From Marine Group III euryarchaeote CG-Epi4 (GTDB lineage Archaea; Thermoplasmatota; Poseidoniia; MGIII; CG-Epi1): 59,301 bases of DNA. Within the stretch, counting starts at the first letter, position 1; every line of letters begins with the position of its first letter. Of the stretch, positions 48,109 through 57,173 are shown piece after piece. The stretch covers positions 1 to 59,301 of the forward strand of contig MIYX01000018.1 in NCBI GenBank assembly GCA_001875365.1, read 5' to 3'. The translations under genes were made by a program, and so were the position numbers. A model generated the notes under the pieces. The model saw nothing but the letters and a program-made list of their open reading frames with translations. It made no database searches and was not told where the DNA came from.

Positions 48109-48184
48109 AAGCCTTTAACGGATAGGGAAAATAACAGTAAGTTTGGTGGGTATTATCTTTAAGTCCCCAAGCTTTGCGTAAATA

Positions 48185-49543
48185 ATGGAGATTGACCCTT
48201 GGGCGAGTAAAGGTATCAAAAACTATGACGAAATTTGCGAAAAATTTGGTCTAGAAAGAATAGATCATACAACTTTGCCTAAACCTACACATCTTCATAG
48301 AAGAGGAATAATTTTTGCTCACAGAGATTTAGATTCTATATTAAATGCAAGAAAAGCTGGAAAACCTTTCGGAGTTTTATCTGGGCTTATGCCTTCAGGT
48401 CAGATGCATTTAGGCCACAAAATGGTAATTGACCAAGCTAGGTGGTTCCAAGATTTAGGAGGGGACGTTACAATTGCTGTAGCTGATTTAGAAGCTCATG
48501 CAACAAGAGGCCTTAGCTTAGAAAAATGTAAGGAGTATGCTGTTGAAGAATATATATCAAATTATGCTGGAATGGGATTAAATCCGGATAAGACATCAAT
48601 ATATTTTCAATCTGAAAGAGCAATAGTACAGAAAATGGGATTTACATTAGGTACGAAAACTAATCTCTCTGAAATGGAAGCCATTTATGGATTCTCAGGT
48701 AAAACAAGTCTTGCACACGTTCAATCACCATTGGTTCAAGCTGGTGATATTGTACATCCCCAATTAGAGGAATATGGAGGATTGAGGCCTATAGTTGTTC
48801 CCGTAGGAATGGATCAAGATCCGCATATCAGGTTAACAAGAGGTATGGTCTCAAAAACTAATTGGTTCAATGTGAATAAAAATAAATTAGGAAACTTAAC
48901 TATTGGATTATCAATCCAAGATAATAATCAAGATATTATGGGGATGAGAAATGACGGGGGCGTTGATAAAAATCAAAGAAAGATAGTCATCGATAAGGCC
49001 ATTAGTGCAATCAGTAAGGCTGGCTATAATCAAATTAATTCAAATCCAAAACACGGCACAATCGATATCAAGGATGCCACTGCTGAAAACTATGCTGAGA
49101 TTCAATACGAATTATTGTCTCTTGAAAGACAATTAGGAGGTATGGGACTAATGCAACCATCATCTACATACCACCAATTTGCAGTAGGTATGACTGGTGG
49201 TAAGATGAGTTCTAGTATGCCGGAAACAACAATTTTCTTAAATGATTCAATGAAGACAATAGAGAAGAAAATAAACTCTTCATTCTCAGGTGGCCAGCCT
49301 ACTGTTGAAGAACACCGCAAAAAGGGAGGAAATCCTGAAATTGATGTGGCATACCAATACCTTCGCTACTTTTTCGAAGAAGACGACAATGAGTTAGAAA
49401 AAATTAGAGAAGAATATGTGTCTGGAAAGCTGTTAACTGGTGAGATAAAATCCATTTGTGTTGAAAAAGCTGAATCTTGGATGAAAGAACATCACGAACT
49501 TAAAGAACAAAATCAACATTTAATCAATGATTTTCTAAGTTAA
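48185..49543 (+). CDS. trpS: Tryptophanyl-tRNA synthetase, archaeal type
   Basis: Charges tRNA-Trp. The 452-aa class I enzyme has an archaeal/eukaryotic-type N-terminal part (DYEICEKFG-like, then HRDL). The HIGH-type motif is PSGQMHLGHKM, followed by VADLEAHATRG, NYAGMGLNPD and YFQSER. The second signature is GGKMSSSMPE. The length suits the archaeal form. It has its own start region after the divergent polY gene and overlaps lipB at its 3' end by 20 bases. Confidence 0.93.
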   Translation: MEIDPWASKGIKNYDEICEKFGLERIDHTTLPKPTHLHRRGIIFAHRDLDSILNARKAGKPFGVLSGLMPSGQMHLGHKMVIDQARWFQDLGGDVTIAVADLEAHATRGLSLEKCKEYAVEEYISNYAGMGLNPDKTSIYFQSERAIVQKMGFTLGTKTNLSEMEAIYGFSGKTSLAHVQSPLVQAGDIVHPQLEEYGGLRPIVVPVGMDQDPHIRLTRGMVSKTNWFNVNKNKLGNLTIGLSIQDNNQDIMGMRNDGGVDKNQRKIVIDKAISAISKAGYNQINSNPKHGTIDIKDATAENYAEIQYELLSLERQLGGMGLMQPSSTYHQFAVGMTGGKMSSSMPETTIFLNDSMKTIEKKINSSFSGGQPTVEEHRKKGGNPEIDVAYQYLRYFFEEDDNELEKIREEYVSGKLLTGEIKSICVEKAESWMKEHHELKEQNQHLINDFLS

Positions 49544-50165
49544 TAATTCTCCTGACTTTTCTTCCTAAAATCTCTGGCATTTTACTAAGTAATGCATTTT
49601 GCATTTCTGTTATAGAAATATTGTAACCAAATTTAGCTAATGCCATATGTTTACCTAATGGCAAGCCACAACCTTCAACAGACTCTATTCTTCCTTCTGG
49701 AGTGTTTAAATTTATATCAAAACCATGCCTTGATACCCATTTACTAAATGCCAAACCAATACTAGCTACCTTGTGTCCCTCAAACCATACCCCTTGCATA
49801 GAATCATCACGAACTCCGTAAATATCAAACTCGGATAATGACTGAATTATCCATTCTTCAATTGTTGTTATTACTTCCCTAACTGATTCTTCTTTCCATA
49901 GAAATATGGGATATCCCACAAGTTGACCTGGACCATGCCAAGTAAGTCCACCACCCCTATCTACTTGAGAAGATGGAAAATTATCTGGTGCTGTTAAACC
50001 ATCAAGCATACCTCGTCTTCCAATAGTCACTATCTCAGGGTGTTCAACAAAGATTAATGTATCTCTAATTTTACTCTTTATCCTATCTTCTTGTAATTCA
50101 ACCATTAATTGATCTATTTCTTGATGAGTAGAATTATTTGCCTGAATTATATCGATTTCAATCAA
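49524..50165 (-). CDS. lipB: Octanoyl transferase LipB
   Basis: Moves octanoate from acyl carrier protein to lipoyl domains, the first step of lipoate assembly. The 213-aa protein has FVEHPEIVTIGRRG, DRGGGLTWHGPGQLVGYPI, the catalytic lysine in HKVASIG (K132) and the catalytic cysteine in EGCGLPLGK (C166). It is the last gene of the 2-oxoacid dehydrogenase operon and overlaps the E3 gene by four bases, so the complex can be lipoylated by its own operon. Confidence 0.93.
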   Translation of the reverse strand: MIEIDIIQANNSTHQEIDQLMVELQEDRIKSKIRDTLIFVEHPEIVTIGRRGMLDGLTAPDNFPSSQVDRGGGLTWHGPGQLVGYPIFLWKEESVREVITTIEEWIIQSLSEFDIYGVRDDSMQGVWFEGHKVASIGLAFSKWVSRHGFDINLNTPEGRIESVEGCGLPLGKHMALAKFGYNISITEMQNALLSKMPEILGRKVRRIINLENH

Positions 50166-51580
50166 TTTGAAATATGAATTGCATGTCCTAAACTGGCAAG
50201 GGCAGACTCTGCAAAAGCTTCTGTCAAAGTTGGATGAACGTGTATTGTTCCTGCTATATCATCTAACCTTGCCCCCATCTCAAGAGCTAATGCGAATTCT
50301 CCAGATAGCTCTGAAACATGAGAACCTACTGCATGTATTCCTACTATTACTTGGTTATCTTTTCGTGACGTAATACGAACGAAGCCACCATCGGAACCTG
50401 CGCCCATGGCTAAGGCTCTTCCACTTGCAGCAAATGGAAATTTACCCACTACTGTTTCTATACCTTCTTTTTTGGCCTCATCAGGTGTTAGGCCTACACC
50501 TACAATTTCAGGATCTGTGAAACAAACTGCAGCTATTGAAACCGGATCAAACTCCCTTCTATGTCCTGCTATAATTTCAGAAACTACTTCAGCCTGAGCT
50601 GATGCTTTATGAGCAAGCATTGGCTCTCCAACTACGTCTCCGATAGCCCAAACATTCTTCATTGAAGTTCGGCACTGCTTGTCTACTTTGATAAATTGAC
50701 CATCCATATCAACTGCCATTTTTTCCAAACCCCAACCTTGTGTATTGGGCTTTCTTCCTACAGTTACGAGAACTTTATCTGCTTTAATTTTATGATTTTT
50801 ACCTGAGGAATCTACATATTCTACGGTTGTCACTTTACCTTTAGTAACTGCTCCCTTTGCTTTGGCACCTAGATTGACTTTGACTTTATGCTTCTTGAGC
50901 CATAAATTGATTGGACGTGTCATCTCTGCATCGTAAATTGGCAATATTTGTTCCAAAGCTTCAATAAAAGTAACTTCGGAACCTAATTTCCTATATGCTA
51001 TACCCAGTTCGAGTCCAATGTAACCTGCACCAATAACTACTAATTTTTTAGGAACTTCAGAAAGCTCCAATGCTTCTGTTGATGAAATTATATTATTATC
51101 AAACGGCATGAAGGGTAATTCTACGGACTTCGAACCATTTGCAAGAATAACGTGTTCTGCGTTAATTATGTACTCTTTATCTCCTCCACTGACTTCACAT
51201 GTTTTAGCATTTCTAAACTTAGCCCATCCTGAAATAAGTTCCACTTTTGCAGCTTTAAGTAATGTTTCCACACCTTTATTCAATTTGTTTACAATAGATT
51301 CTTTCCATGAAACAAGTTCTTTCATGTTAACTTTAGGCTTACCTGAAACACTAATTCCCATTTTACCTTTTCCCGAATGAGCCTCTAAGCTTTCAAAAGC
51401 TGAAGCTGCATGTATCATCGCTTTTGAGGGAATACATCCTCTAATTAGACAAGTTCCTCCTGCCCTTGAACCTTCTACAATTACAGTATCCAAACCGAGT
51501 TGACCTGCTCTGATTGCAGCAACATAACCTCCGGGCCCAGCGCCAACAACTAATACTTTACAATTTCTAATTTCTGCCAT
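50162..51580 (-). CDS. lpdA: Dihydrolipoamide dehydrogenase (E3)
   Basis: Reoxidises dihydrolipoyl groups of E2, making NADH. The 472-aa flavoprotein has VVGAGPGGYVAAIRAGQLGL (FAD), the redox pair C44 and C49 (GGTCLIRGCIPSKAM), the NAD site VVIGAGYIGLELG, FAD block WAIGDVVGEPMLAHKA, and the C-terminal catalytic HVHPTLTEA. It lies six bases after E2. It could also serve other 2-oxoacid complexes or the glycine cleavage system. Confidence 0.95.
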   Translation of the reverse strand: MAEIRNCKVLVVGAGPGGYVAAIRAGQLGLDTVIVEGSRAGGTCLIRGCIPSKAMIHAASAFESLEAHSGKGKMGISVSGKPKVNMKELVSWKESIVNKLNKGVETLLKAAKVELISGWAKFRNAKTCEVSGGDKEYIINAEHVILANGSKSVELPFMPFDNNIISSTEALELSEVPKKLVVIGAGYIGLELGIAYRKLGSEVTFIEALEQILPIYDAEMTRPINLWLKKHKVKVNLGAKAKGAVTKGKVTTVEYVDSSGKNHKIKADKVLVTVGRKPNTQGWGLEKMAVDMDGQFIKVDKQCRTSMKNVWAIGDVVGEPMLAHKASAQAEVVSEIIAGHRREFDPVSIAAVCFTDPEIVGVGLTPDEAKKEGIETVVGKFPFAASGRALAMGAGSDGGFVRITSRKDNQVIVGIHAVGSHVSELSGEFALALEMGARLDDIAGTIHVHPTLTEAFAESALASLGHAIHISN

Positions 51581-51586
51581 ATAATC

Positions 51587-52810
51587 TCACATGAAAATTG
51601 TTGCAGGATTTTCTAACATTGATTTTAATTCCTGTATTAATAATGCTCCATCATATCCATCAATTATTCTGTGGTCGAAAGAAGAAGTTAAATTCATCAT
51701 TTTACGAACTACTATCTCACCTTCCCTCACAACGGCTCTATCTCTTGCTGCATGAATACTAACTATTGAAACCTCAGGGTGATTGATAATAGGGGTTGCT
51801 CCGAGGCCACCCATTGCTCCTAAACTTGTAATTGTAATAGTTGAACCTGTGAGTTCGTCAACTGTGGCTGTTTTTGCCCTTGCTGCACTTGTAACTCGTA
51901 CTAGCTCATTAGCTGTATCCCATACATCAATAGCTTCTGCATGCTTGATAACAGGAACCATAAGACCATCATCAGTCTGCGTTGAAATTCCAACATGAAC
52001 TGCTTGGTGTCTAAAAACAACACTCTTTTCTTCATCGTAAATTGCATTACATTGAGGGAATTTTCTGATTGCTTTAACTAGAGCTTGAACAATAAATGGT
52101 AGATACGTCAATTTAGGTTGTTCTGATGAGCGTGTAGAGTTAAGATGCTGACGTAAGTTCTCTAGCTCAGTCACATCAACCTCTTCAAAATAAGAAAAGT
52201 GTGCTGCATTTCTCTTACTAATTGCCATTTTTTCAGCAATCTTGCGTCTTAATCCTATTACTGGATGCTCTTCAACACCTGTCAATTTTACTCCAGATTG
52301 AACTGCTGCTAGTCTACCTCCACCAGATATGAAAGCATCAAGGTCATCATGAGAAATTCGGCCCGCAGGTCCGGTCCCAGAAACACTTGACAAATCAACT
52401 CCTGCTTCTCTAGCTCGACGTCTAACTGCTGGAGAGGCTAATGCCCTAGATCCCGATGAGACGGGTGGTGAAACTACTGGAGCTGCTGGCGTAGCTACTA
52501 TTGGCTCTGCTTTAGCTTGAGGTTCCGGTTCGGGTTCCGGCTCGGGTTCCGGCTCTGGAGACCCATCTCCCTCTACTTCGAAGACAATTAACTCGGAGCC
52601 TACTGGAATCATATCTCCCGGCTTTCCTGTTGTAGAAACTACCTTTCCATTTACTGTAGATGGAATAGCAACCGTAGCTTTGTCGGTCATAAGTTCAACC
52701 AAAGGCTCATCTTCTTTAACGGTGTCTCCAGGTTTTACATTCCATTTTACAATTTCTCCCTCAACTACTCCTTCGCCGACATCCGGCAGTTTGAATACGT
52801 GTTTTGCCAT
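51587..52810 (-). CDS. Branched-chain 2-oxoacid dehydrogenase E2 (acyltransferase)
   Basis: Core of the complex, transferring acyl groups to CoA. The 407-aa protein has one lipoyl domain with K44 (ELMTDKATVAIPS), a linker of seven Glu-Pro pairs, and a subunit-binding domain (SPAVRRRAREAG, then GPAGRISHDDLD). The catalytic domain carries SSFDHRIIDGYDG (His and Asp) and SYFEEVDVTEL. The BCKDH-type E1 subunits next door set the likely substrate as branched-chain 2-oxoacids. Pyruvate cannot be excluded. Confidence 0.94.
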   Translation of the reverse strand: MAKHVFKLPDVGEGVVEGEIVKWNVKPGDTVKEDEPLVELMTDKATVAIPSTVNGKVVSTTGKPGDMIPVGSELIVFEVEGDGSPEPEPEPEPEPEPQAKAEPIVATPAAPVVSPPVSSGSRALASPAVRRRAREAGVDLSSVSGTGPAGRISHDDLDAFISGGGRLAAVQSGVKLTGVEEHPVIGLRRKIAEKMAISKRNAAHFSYFEEVDVTELENLRQHLNSTRSSEQPKLTYLPFIVQALVKAIRKFPQCNAIYDEEKSVVFRHQAVHVGISTQTDDGLMVPVIKHAEAIDVWDTANELVRVTSAARAKTATVDELTGSTITITSLGAMGGLGATPIINHPEVSIVSIHAARDRAVVREGEIVVRKMMNLTSSFDHRIIDGYDGALLIQELKSMLENPATIFM

Positions 52811-52811
52811 T

Positions 52812-53825
52812 TTAACTCTCCATTGTTTTCTTCATCGCCTCTATAACTCTTTCCTGGCTTGGAAAATAATACCATTCCAACGAATGAGGGAATGGTGTAT
52901 CCCATCCAGTGACGCGTGTAATTGGCGCCTCTAAGTGATAGAAACATGACTCTTGAATTTGTGCAGATAACTCTCCTCCAAAACCACTGGTTTTAGGTGC
53001 TTCATGCACAATTACACACCTTCCAGTTTTTTCGATTGATTTTGTAATAGCATCAATATCTAAGGGAACTAGACTTCTAAGATCAATAATCTCGGCATCT
53101 ATTCCACTCAATTTTACAGCTTCTCGGGCAACATGCACCATTGTTCCATAGCACAATACAGTAAGCTGACTTCCTTCTCTCTCTACTGAAGCTTCTCCAA
53201 GTGGAATTGAATAGTACTCCTCAGGGACTTCTCCCTTTGGATGAGTATCCCATTTCAATGCTGCCTTTTTGTGATCACCATCAAAAGGACCGTTGTACAA
53301 TCTCTTAGGTTCAAAGAAAATAACCGGATCATCATCCTCGATTGCAGAAATCAAAAGACCTTTTGTATCATGAGGATTTGAAGGTATTACAACTTTTAAC
53401 CCTGGAGTGTGTGTGAAATAAGCTTCAGGACTTTGTGAATGATAGTGACCACCTCTTATTCCTCCTCCACTAGGAGTTCTTATGGTAACTGGGGCTGAAT
53501 ATTCGCCTCCACTTCTGTATCTAAGTTTAGCTAACTCGTTTGTAATTTGGTCAAAAGCTGGAAATATGTAGTCAGCAAACTGAATTTCTGCTACAGGTCT
53601 TAAACCATTAATTCCCATGCCAATTGCAGTAGAAACAATACCACCTTCGGCTAATGGAGAATCGAATACTCTATGCTTTCCATATTTTGATTGAAGGCCA
53701 TCCGTACACCTAAAAACTCCTCCAAAATATCCTACATCTTCACCAAAAATGCAAACATTAGAATCTTTTTCAAGAATTATATCCAATGCTGAGTTGACTG
53801 CTTGGATCATATTCATTTGAGCCAT
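52812..53825 (-). CDS. Branched-chain 2-oxoacid dehydrogenase E1 beta
   Basis: TPP-dependent decarboxylase beta subunit, 337 aa. It has GEDVGYFGGVFRCTDGLQ, RVFDSPLAEGGIVSTAIGMG, EIQFADYIFPAFDQI and, in the C-terminal domain, VHEAPKTSGFGGELSAQIQ. These stretches are typical of BCKDH/PDH beta subunits. It begins one base after the E1 alpha stop and ends one base before E2, so the three are made together in fixed ratio. Confidence 0.94.
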   Translation of the reverse strand: MAQMNMIQAVNSALDIILEKDSNVCIFGEDVGYFGGVFRCTDGLQSKYGKHRVFDSPLAEGGIVSTAIGMGINGLRPVAEIQFADYIFPAFDQITNELAKLRYRSGGEYSAPVTIRTPSGGGIRGGHYHSQSPEAYFTHTPGLKVVIPSNPHDTKGLLISAIEDDDPVIFFEPKRLYNGPFDGDHKKAALKWDTHPKGEVPEEYYSIPLGEASVEREGSQLTVLCYGTMVHVAREAVKLSGIDAEIIDLRSLVPLDIDAITKSIEKTGRCVIVHEAPKTSGFGGELSAQIQESCFYHLEAPITRVTGWDTPFPHSLEWYYFPSQERVIEAMKKTMES

Positions 53826-55052
53826 CTAAATTCCCAACTCCTGCCTTTGTTTTCTCAAATGCCTTGGAGGTTTCTTGTAAACATCTTCAAACAAAGTCTC
53901 TTCAGAAGCCCAAGGACCTTCGTTCAATGTTCCATACTTTTCTGCTTCTTTGTATGATTTAATAACTAACTCATCAAGCTCTTTTTCCAACTTATTTTGA
54001 TCCGTTTTAGACCACTCACCTAAATCAATTAAATGCAATTTCAGACGCTCTAACGGATCACCCAAAGGCCAAGACTTCCATTCATCTTTAGGTCTATATC
54101 TTGTAGGGTCATCACTAGTTGAATGCGCTTCTGCCCTGTAAGTGAATACTTCGATAAAAGTAGCACCCTCTCCCTTACGTGCTCTTTCAGCAGCCCAACT
54201 TGTGACTGAATAAAGTGCTAGAAAATCGTTACCATCGACCCGTATACTTGGCATGTCATAAGCAATACCTCTAGAAGCAAATGTTGCTTCACCTGATGAA
54301 AAATTTCTATGTGTTGAAATTGCCCATTGATTATTAACTACGTTGAGAATTACAGGGGCCTTGTAGACTGATGCAAAATTAAGTGCATAATGAAAGTCTC
54401 CTTCTGCCGCCGTACCATCTCCTAACCAAGATATAGATACATTGTCTTCACCTTTGTAAGCTGAAGCCATTGCACAACCAACTGCCTGAGGGAACTGGGT
54501 TCCCACTGGGCTAGATATAGAAACTAGATTGCCTTCTTTCCAAGAATAATGGACAGGCATTTGCCTACCTTTAACGTTATCTTTTGAATTTGTAATACAA
54601 TGACAAATCATGTCTACTAAGTTACGTCCACGAACAAACTGCAATCCTGGTTGCCTGTAAGAAGGAAATAAAATATCATCAGGCCTTAAGGCCATTCCTT
54701 GCGCAATTGCAACTGCCTCTTCACCTAATGATTTCATGTAAAATGAAAGTTTACCTTGACGCTGCATAGTTAACATTCTATCGTCGAAAATTCTCAACAA
54801 TGTCATGTGCCTCAATCCCTCTTTGAGAACTGAGGGTTTGAGATTAGGATTCCAAGAACCTACTGCTTTGTGGTTATCACCCAAAACTCTTACTAAACCA
54901 AATGCTAGATCACTAATTTCCGAAGGGTCAACCGATGTATCTGGTTTGTCGTAAGAACCTGCTTCAGGTAATTTTAAATTAGAAAAGTCTGGCTTATCTC
55001 CGGGCCTAAATGGAGCATCGGGAACAAATAAAGTTTTTTCTTTCTTACTCAC
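53826..55052 (-). CDS. Branched-chain 2-oxoacid dehydrogenase E1 alpha
   Basis: Catalytic TPP subunit, 408 aa. The TPP motif LGDGTAAEGDFH runs to VVNNQWAIS, the usual GDG to NN distance. Several parts are of the BCKDH type rather than pyruvate: FPSYRQPGLQFVRG, KGRQMPVHYS, SISSPVGTQFPQAVG, the phosphorylation-loop-like HSTSDDPTRYRP and WPLGDPLERLK. A long N-terminal extension (about 70 residues) is also BkdA-like. It starts with ATG overlapping lipA by four bases. Confidence 0.94.
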   Translation of the reverse strand: MSKKEKTLFVPDAPFRPGDKPDFSNLKLPEAGSYDKPDTSVDPSEISDLAFGLVRVLGDNHKAVGSWNPNLKPSVLKEGLRHMTLLRIFDDRMLTMQRQGKLSFYMKSLGEEAVAIAQGMALRPDDILFPSYRQPGLQFVRGRNLVDMICHCITNSKDNVKGRQMPVHYSWKEGNLVSISSPVGTQFPQAVGCAMASAYKGEDNVSISWLGDGTAAEGDFHYALNFASVYKAPVILNVVNNQWAISTHRNFSSGEATFASRGIAYDMPSIRVDGNDFLALYSVTSWAAERARKGEGATFIEVFTYRAEAHSTSDDPTRYRPKDEWKSWPLGDPLERLKLHLIDLGEWSKTDQNKLEKELDELVIKSYKEAEKYGTLNEGPWASEETLFEDVYKKPPRHLRKQRQELGI

Positions 55053-55975
55053 GCTACCACCTTTAATTTGATATCAAATGTTTCACCTTTAGCTGCAGCA
55101 ACTAAGGATTCTGCTCTGTACGATGAACGGACCATTGGACCTGAAGCTACGGCTTTGAAACCCATATCCTTTGCTATCTGGGCTAGGCTATCAAAAGTTT
55201 CAGGTGAGGGAAAAGATACCACTGGATGGAATCTTGAACCCGGTGAAAGATATTGGCCTAAAGTCAATAAATCAACATTAGCTTCTCTTAGCTCTTTAAA
55301 TGAATCTAATAAATCTTCTTCAGTTTCGCCGAGTCCAAGCATTATACTTGTTTTGGTAATTATATCTGGCCTTAATTCTTTGGCCTTCTTCAAAATTAAC
55401 AAACTTTGATCAAAAGTGGCTCTAGGGTCTCTAACTTTTGGTGTAAGCCTCCTAACTGTTTCAACATTGTGCGCAAACACAGTAAGAGGTGAATCTTTCA
55501 GTAGAAAATCTAAAGCTTTAACATTTCCACTCAAATCGCTGCACAAAAATTCAATGCCTACGTAAGGACAAGTTTCATGTACTTTATCTATACAATTTTT
55601 GTAATGCTGTGCACCTCCATCCTCCATATCGTCTCGGTTCACTACTGTGATAACTGAATATGTCAAGCCCATATTCTTTATTGCTTCAGCCAACTTGATC
55701 GGCTCATCTTCATCTGGCGGTGGAGGATTACGGATAGTATCAACTGCACAGAAACGACAACCTCGTGTACAAGCCTTTCCTGCAACCATAAAAGTTGCTG
55801 TACCTCTGCCCCAACAATCGTGAATATTAGGGCACCTAGCTTCTTCACATACTGTATGTAATTTGTTATCCTTAACAGAAGAAGTAGTTGAATTATATCG
55901 CTGCATACCCTCACCAGAAGGCAAGGTAACTTTGAACCATTCTGGCAACCTCTTAGGTTTTTTGTTTGCTAGCAA
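55049..55975 (-). CDS. lipA: Lipoyl synthase LipA
   Basis: Radical SAM enzyme that inserts two sulphurs into octanoyl-lysine. The 308-aa protein has both iron-sulphur clusters: the auxiliary cluster C43, C48 and C54 (CEEARCPNIHDCW) and the radical SAM cluster C69, C73 and C76 (CTRGCRFC). RSSYRAE near the C-terminus provides the serine ligand to the auxiliary cluster. It is the first gene of the dehydrogenase operon. It starts at TTG (55975); no ATG is suitably placed, and conservation begins soon after. Confidence 0.94.
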   Translation of the reverse strand: MLANKKPKRLPEWFKVTLPSGEGMQRYNSTTSSVKDNKLHTVCEEARCPNIHDCWGRGTATFMVAGKACTRGCRFCAVDTIRNPPPPDEDEPIKLAEAIKNMGLTYSVITVVNRDDMEDGGAQHYKNCIDKVHETCPYVGIEFLCSDLSGNVKALDFLLKDSPLTVFAHNVETVRRLTPKVRDPRATFDQSLLILKKAKELRPDIITKTSIMLGLGETEEDLLDSFKELREANVDLLTLGQYLSPGSRFHPVVSFPSPETFDSLAQIAKDMGFKAVASGPMVRSSYRAESLVAAAKGETFDIKLKVVA

Positions 55976-56123
55976 CTATTTTTCAGATGGAATATCCCTA
56001 ATAATATTATCTATCAATAAATTATTTTTGCACTACCCCAATAGATACAGGCCTCTGTGATGTAAAAATTGTGGCTGAGCTTCGCGCTTTGAAGAGCCCT
56101 ATGAGTGCTGAGAGGCTATCTTA
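55976..56123. other. 148-base gap upstream of lipA and after lysE
   Basis: The largest non-coding gap of the window. The lipA-proximal part is AT-rich, with a TATA-like stretch on the minus strand near 55998-56007, a plausible operon promoter. The distal half (about 56060-56120) is more GC-balanced, with small inverted repeats, for example CTTC/GAAG around 56078-56095, and several CTGA boxes. It matches no tRNA. It could hold a small RNA or a terminator for the lysE unit; I cannot support either. Confidence 0.3.
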
Positions 56124-56717
56124 CTATACAAGAAGCCATACCGCTACGATAAATAATGAAAAACCCATTACTCTGTTTAACATTAAAGACGATTCGGGAG
56201 CTGTAAAAAAATTTCTTAAGAATGTACCGAAGCCAGCCCATAAAGCAACAAAAGGTAAACAAAGAATAATAGAAAAAATAATCAGAATCATCTTTGCCAA
56301 GATACCCGTTCCAAAAATCGTCCCAAAACTACCCAATAAAACTATGTCGTGAATCCAAGCCTTACCATTAACAAATTGTAACATTGCTCCTGTAAGGGGA
56401 GTTAGTCTCTGACTCTCACTCGGGCCCTCGTCAAGTGGTTTTGAAGTCGCTATTTTGTAAGATAAATAAATCATGTACGAAGCCCCAATCATTGTCAAAT
56501 AGGTTAGTAAACCTGTATTTTGCTCTAAAAAGTCAATTGTAAATGCTACAAATAATCCCATTACAAACCAGCCAATTACAAAACCTGAGATTAGTGGAAT
56601 TGTAGCGCGAAAACCGTGTTGTGAGCCGTGAACTGCACATAAGATATTGTTCGGACCTGGTGTAATATACATCGGAATGAGAAAAACTAAGGCTGCTATT
56701 AGTAAAGAAATATTCAC
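56124..56717 (-). CDS. LysE/RhtB-family amino acid exporter
   Basis: A 197-aa membrane protein with six helices. The family signature is present at the N-terminus (YITPGPNNILCAVHGSQHG), with a central hydrophilic loop (SKPLDEGPSES) between helices 3 and 4. LysE/RhtB proteins export amino acids such as lysine, threonine or homoserine, preventing overload when peptides are consumed. Its ATG overlaps the thioesterase stop by four bases. Substrate cannot be read. Confidence 0.88.
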   Translation of the reverse strand: MNISLLIAALVFLIPMYITPGPNNILCAVHGSQHGFRATIPLISGFVIGWFVMGLFVAFTIDFLEQNTGLLTYLTMIGASYMIYLSYKIATSKPLDEGPSESQRLTPLTGAMLQFVNGKAWIHDIVLLGSFGTIFGTGILAKMILIIFSIILCLPFVALWAGFGTFLRNFFTAPESSLMLNRVMGFSLFIVAVWLLV

Positions 56718-57106
56718 TTATTCAATGCAGTGGGTTTATTGTTTTCATCTACAGCAACCATTACTGCTCTTGCTTCCGTTACAGGAATAAATTTACCTTC
56801 TTCTGCAAATTGCCTTTGCGCAAAAACATGAACATCAATAGTTACTGAGGTTCTACCTAATTTGTAAGTGGTGGCGTAGTAAGAAACTACGTCTCCAACA
56901 AAAACAGGCTGCTTAAACTCAATTTCATCCATAGCCACGGTGACAACTGCTCCTTTGTGATACTTGTGAGCTTCAATTGCTGCAGCTTGATCAATTTGGC
57001 TTAAAATCACACCTCCAAAAATTGTCCCAAGAGCATTAGTATCTTTTGGCATTGCCAGTTGCCTCAAAGTTGGTATCGACGTTAAAGGTGAAAGTGATTC
57101 TTCCAT
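56714..57106 (-). CDS. Hotdog-fold acyl-CoA thioesterase (YciA/BACH type)
   Basis: Hydrolyses acyl-CoA to free acid and CoA. The 130-aa single hotdog domain has MPKDTNALGTIFGGVILSQID (written here as MPKDTNALG and FGGVILSQID), the catalytic Asp and glycine turn of the YciA/BACH group, followed by VTVAMDEIEFKQPVFVGD. Length is normal. It may release CoA from branched acyl-CoA overflow. It starts 67 bases from the divergent LVIVD gene and overlaps the LysE start by four. Confidence 0.9.
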   Translation of the reverse strand: MEESLSPLTSIPTLRQLAMPKDTNALGTIFGGVILSQIDQAAAIEAHKYHKGAVVTVAMDEIEFKQPVFVGDVVSYYATTYKLGRTSVTIDVHVFAQRQFAEEGKFIPVTEARAVMVAVDENNKPTALNK

Positions 57107-57132
57107 ATTGATGGAAAGGAACCCGTATTAAA

Positions 57133-57140
57133 CTATATAA
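57133..57140 (+). promoter_or_regulatory. Probable TATA box of the LVIVD lipoprotein gene
   Basis: CTATATAA lies 34-41 bases before the TTG at 57174, in the divergent gap with the thioesterase. A short leader of about 10 bases would follow. Confidence 0.5.
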
Positions 57141-57173
57141 TGTGCTCAGAAAGTATAGGGACGGTGTGAATCA

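Noticed and set aside
56050..56115. C/D-box guide RNA
   Set aside because: C-like and CTGA boxes are present, but spacing and box sequences do not fit a proper C/D pair; not callable by eye.
56071..56352. Plus-strand 93-codon frame
   Set aside because: Most of it is antisense to the LysE exporter, and the rest lies in a gap with no supporting signal.
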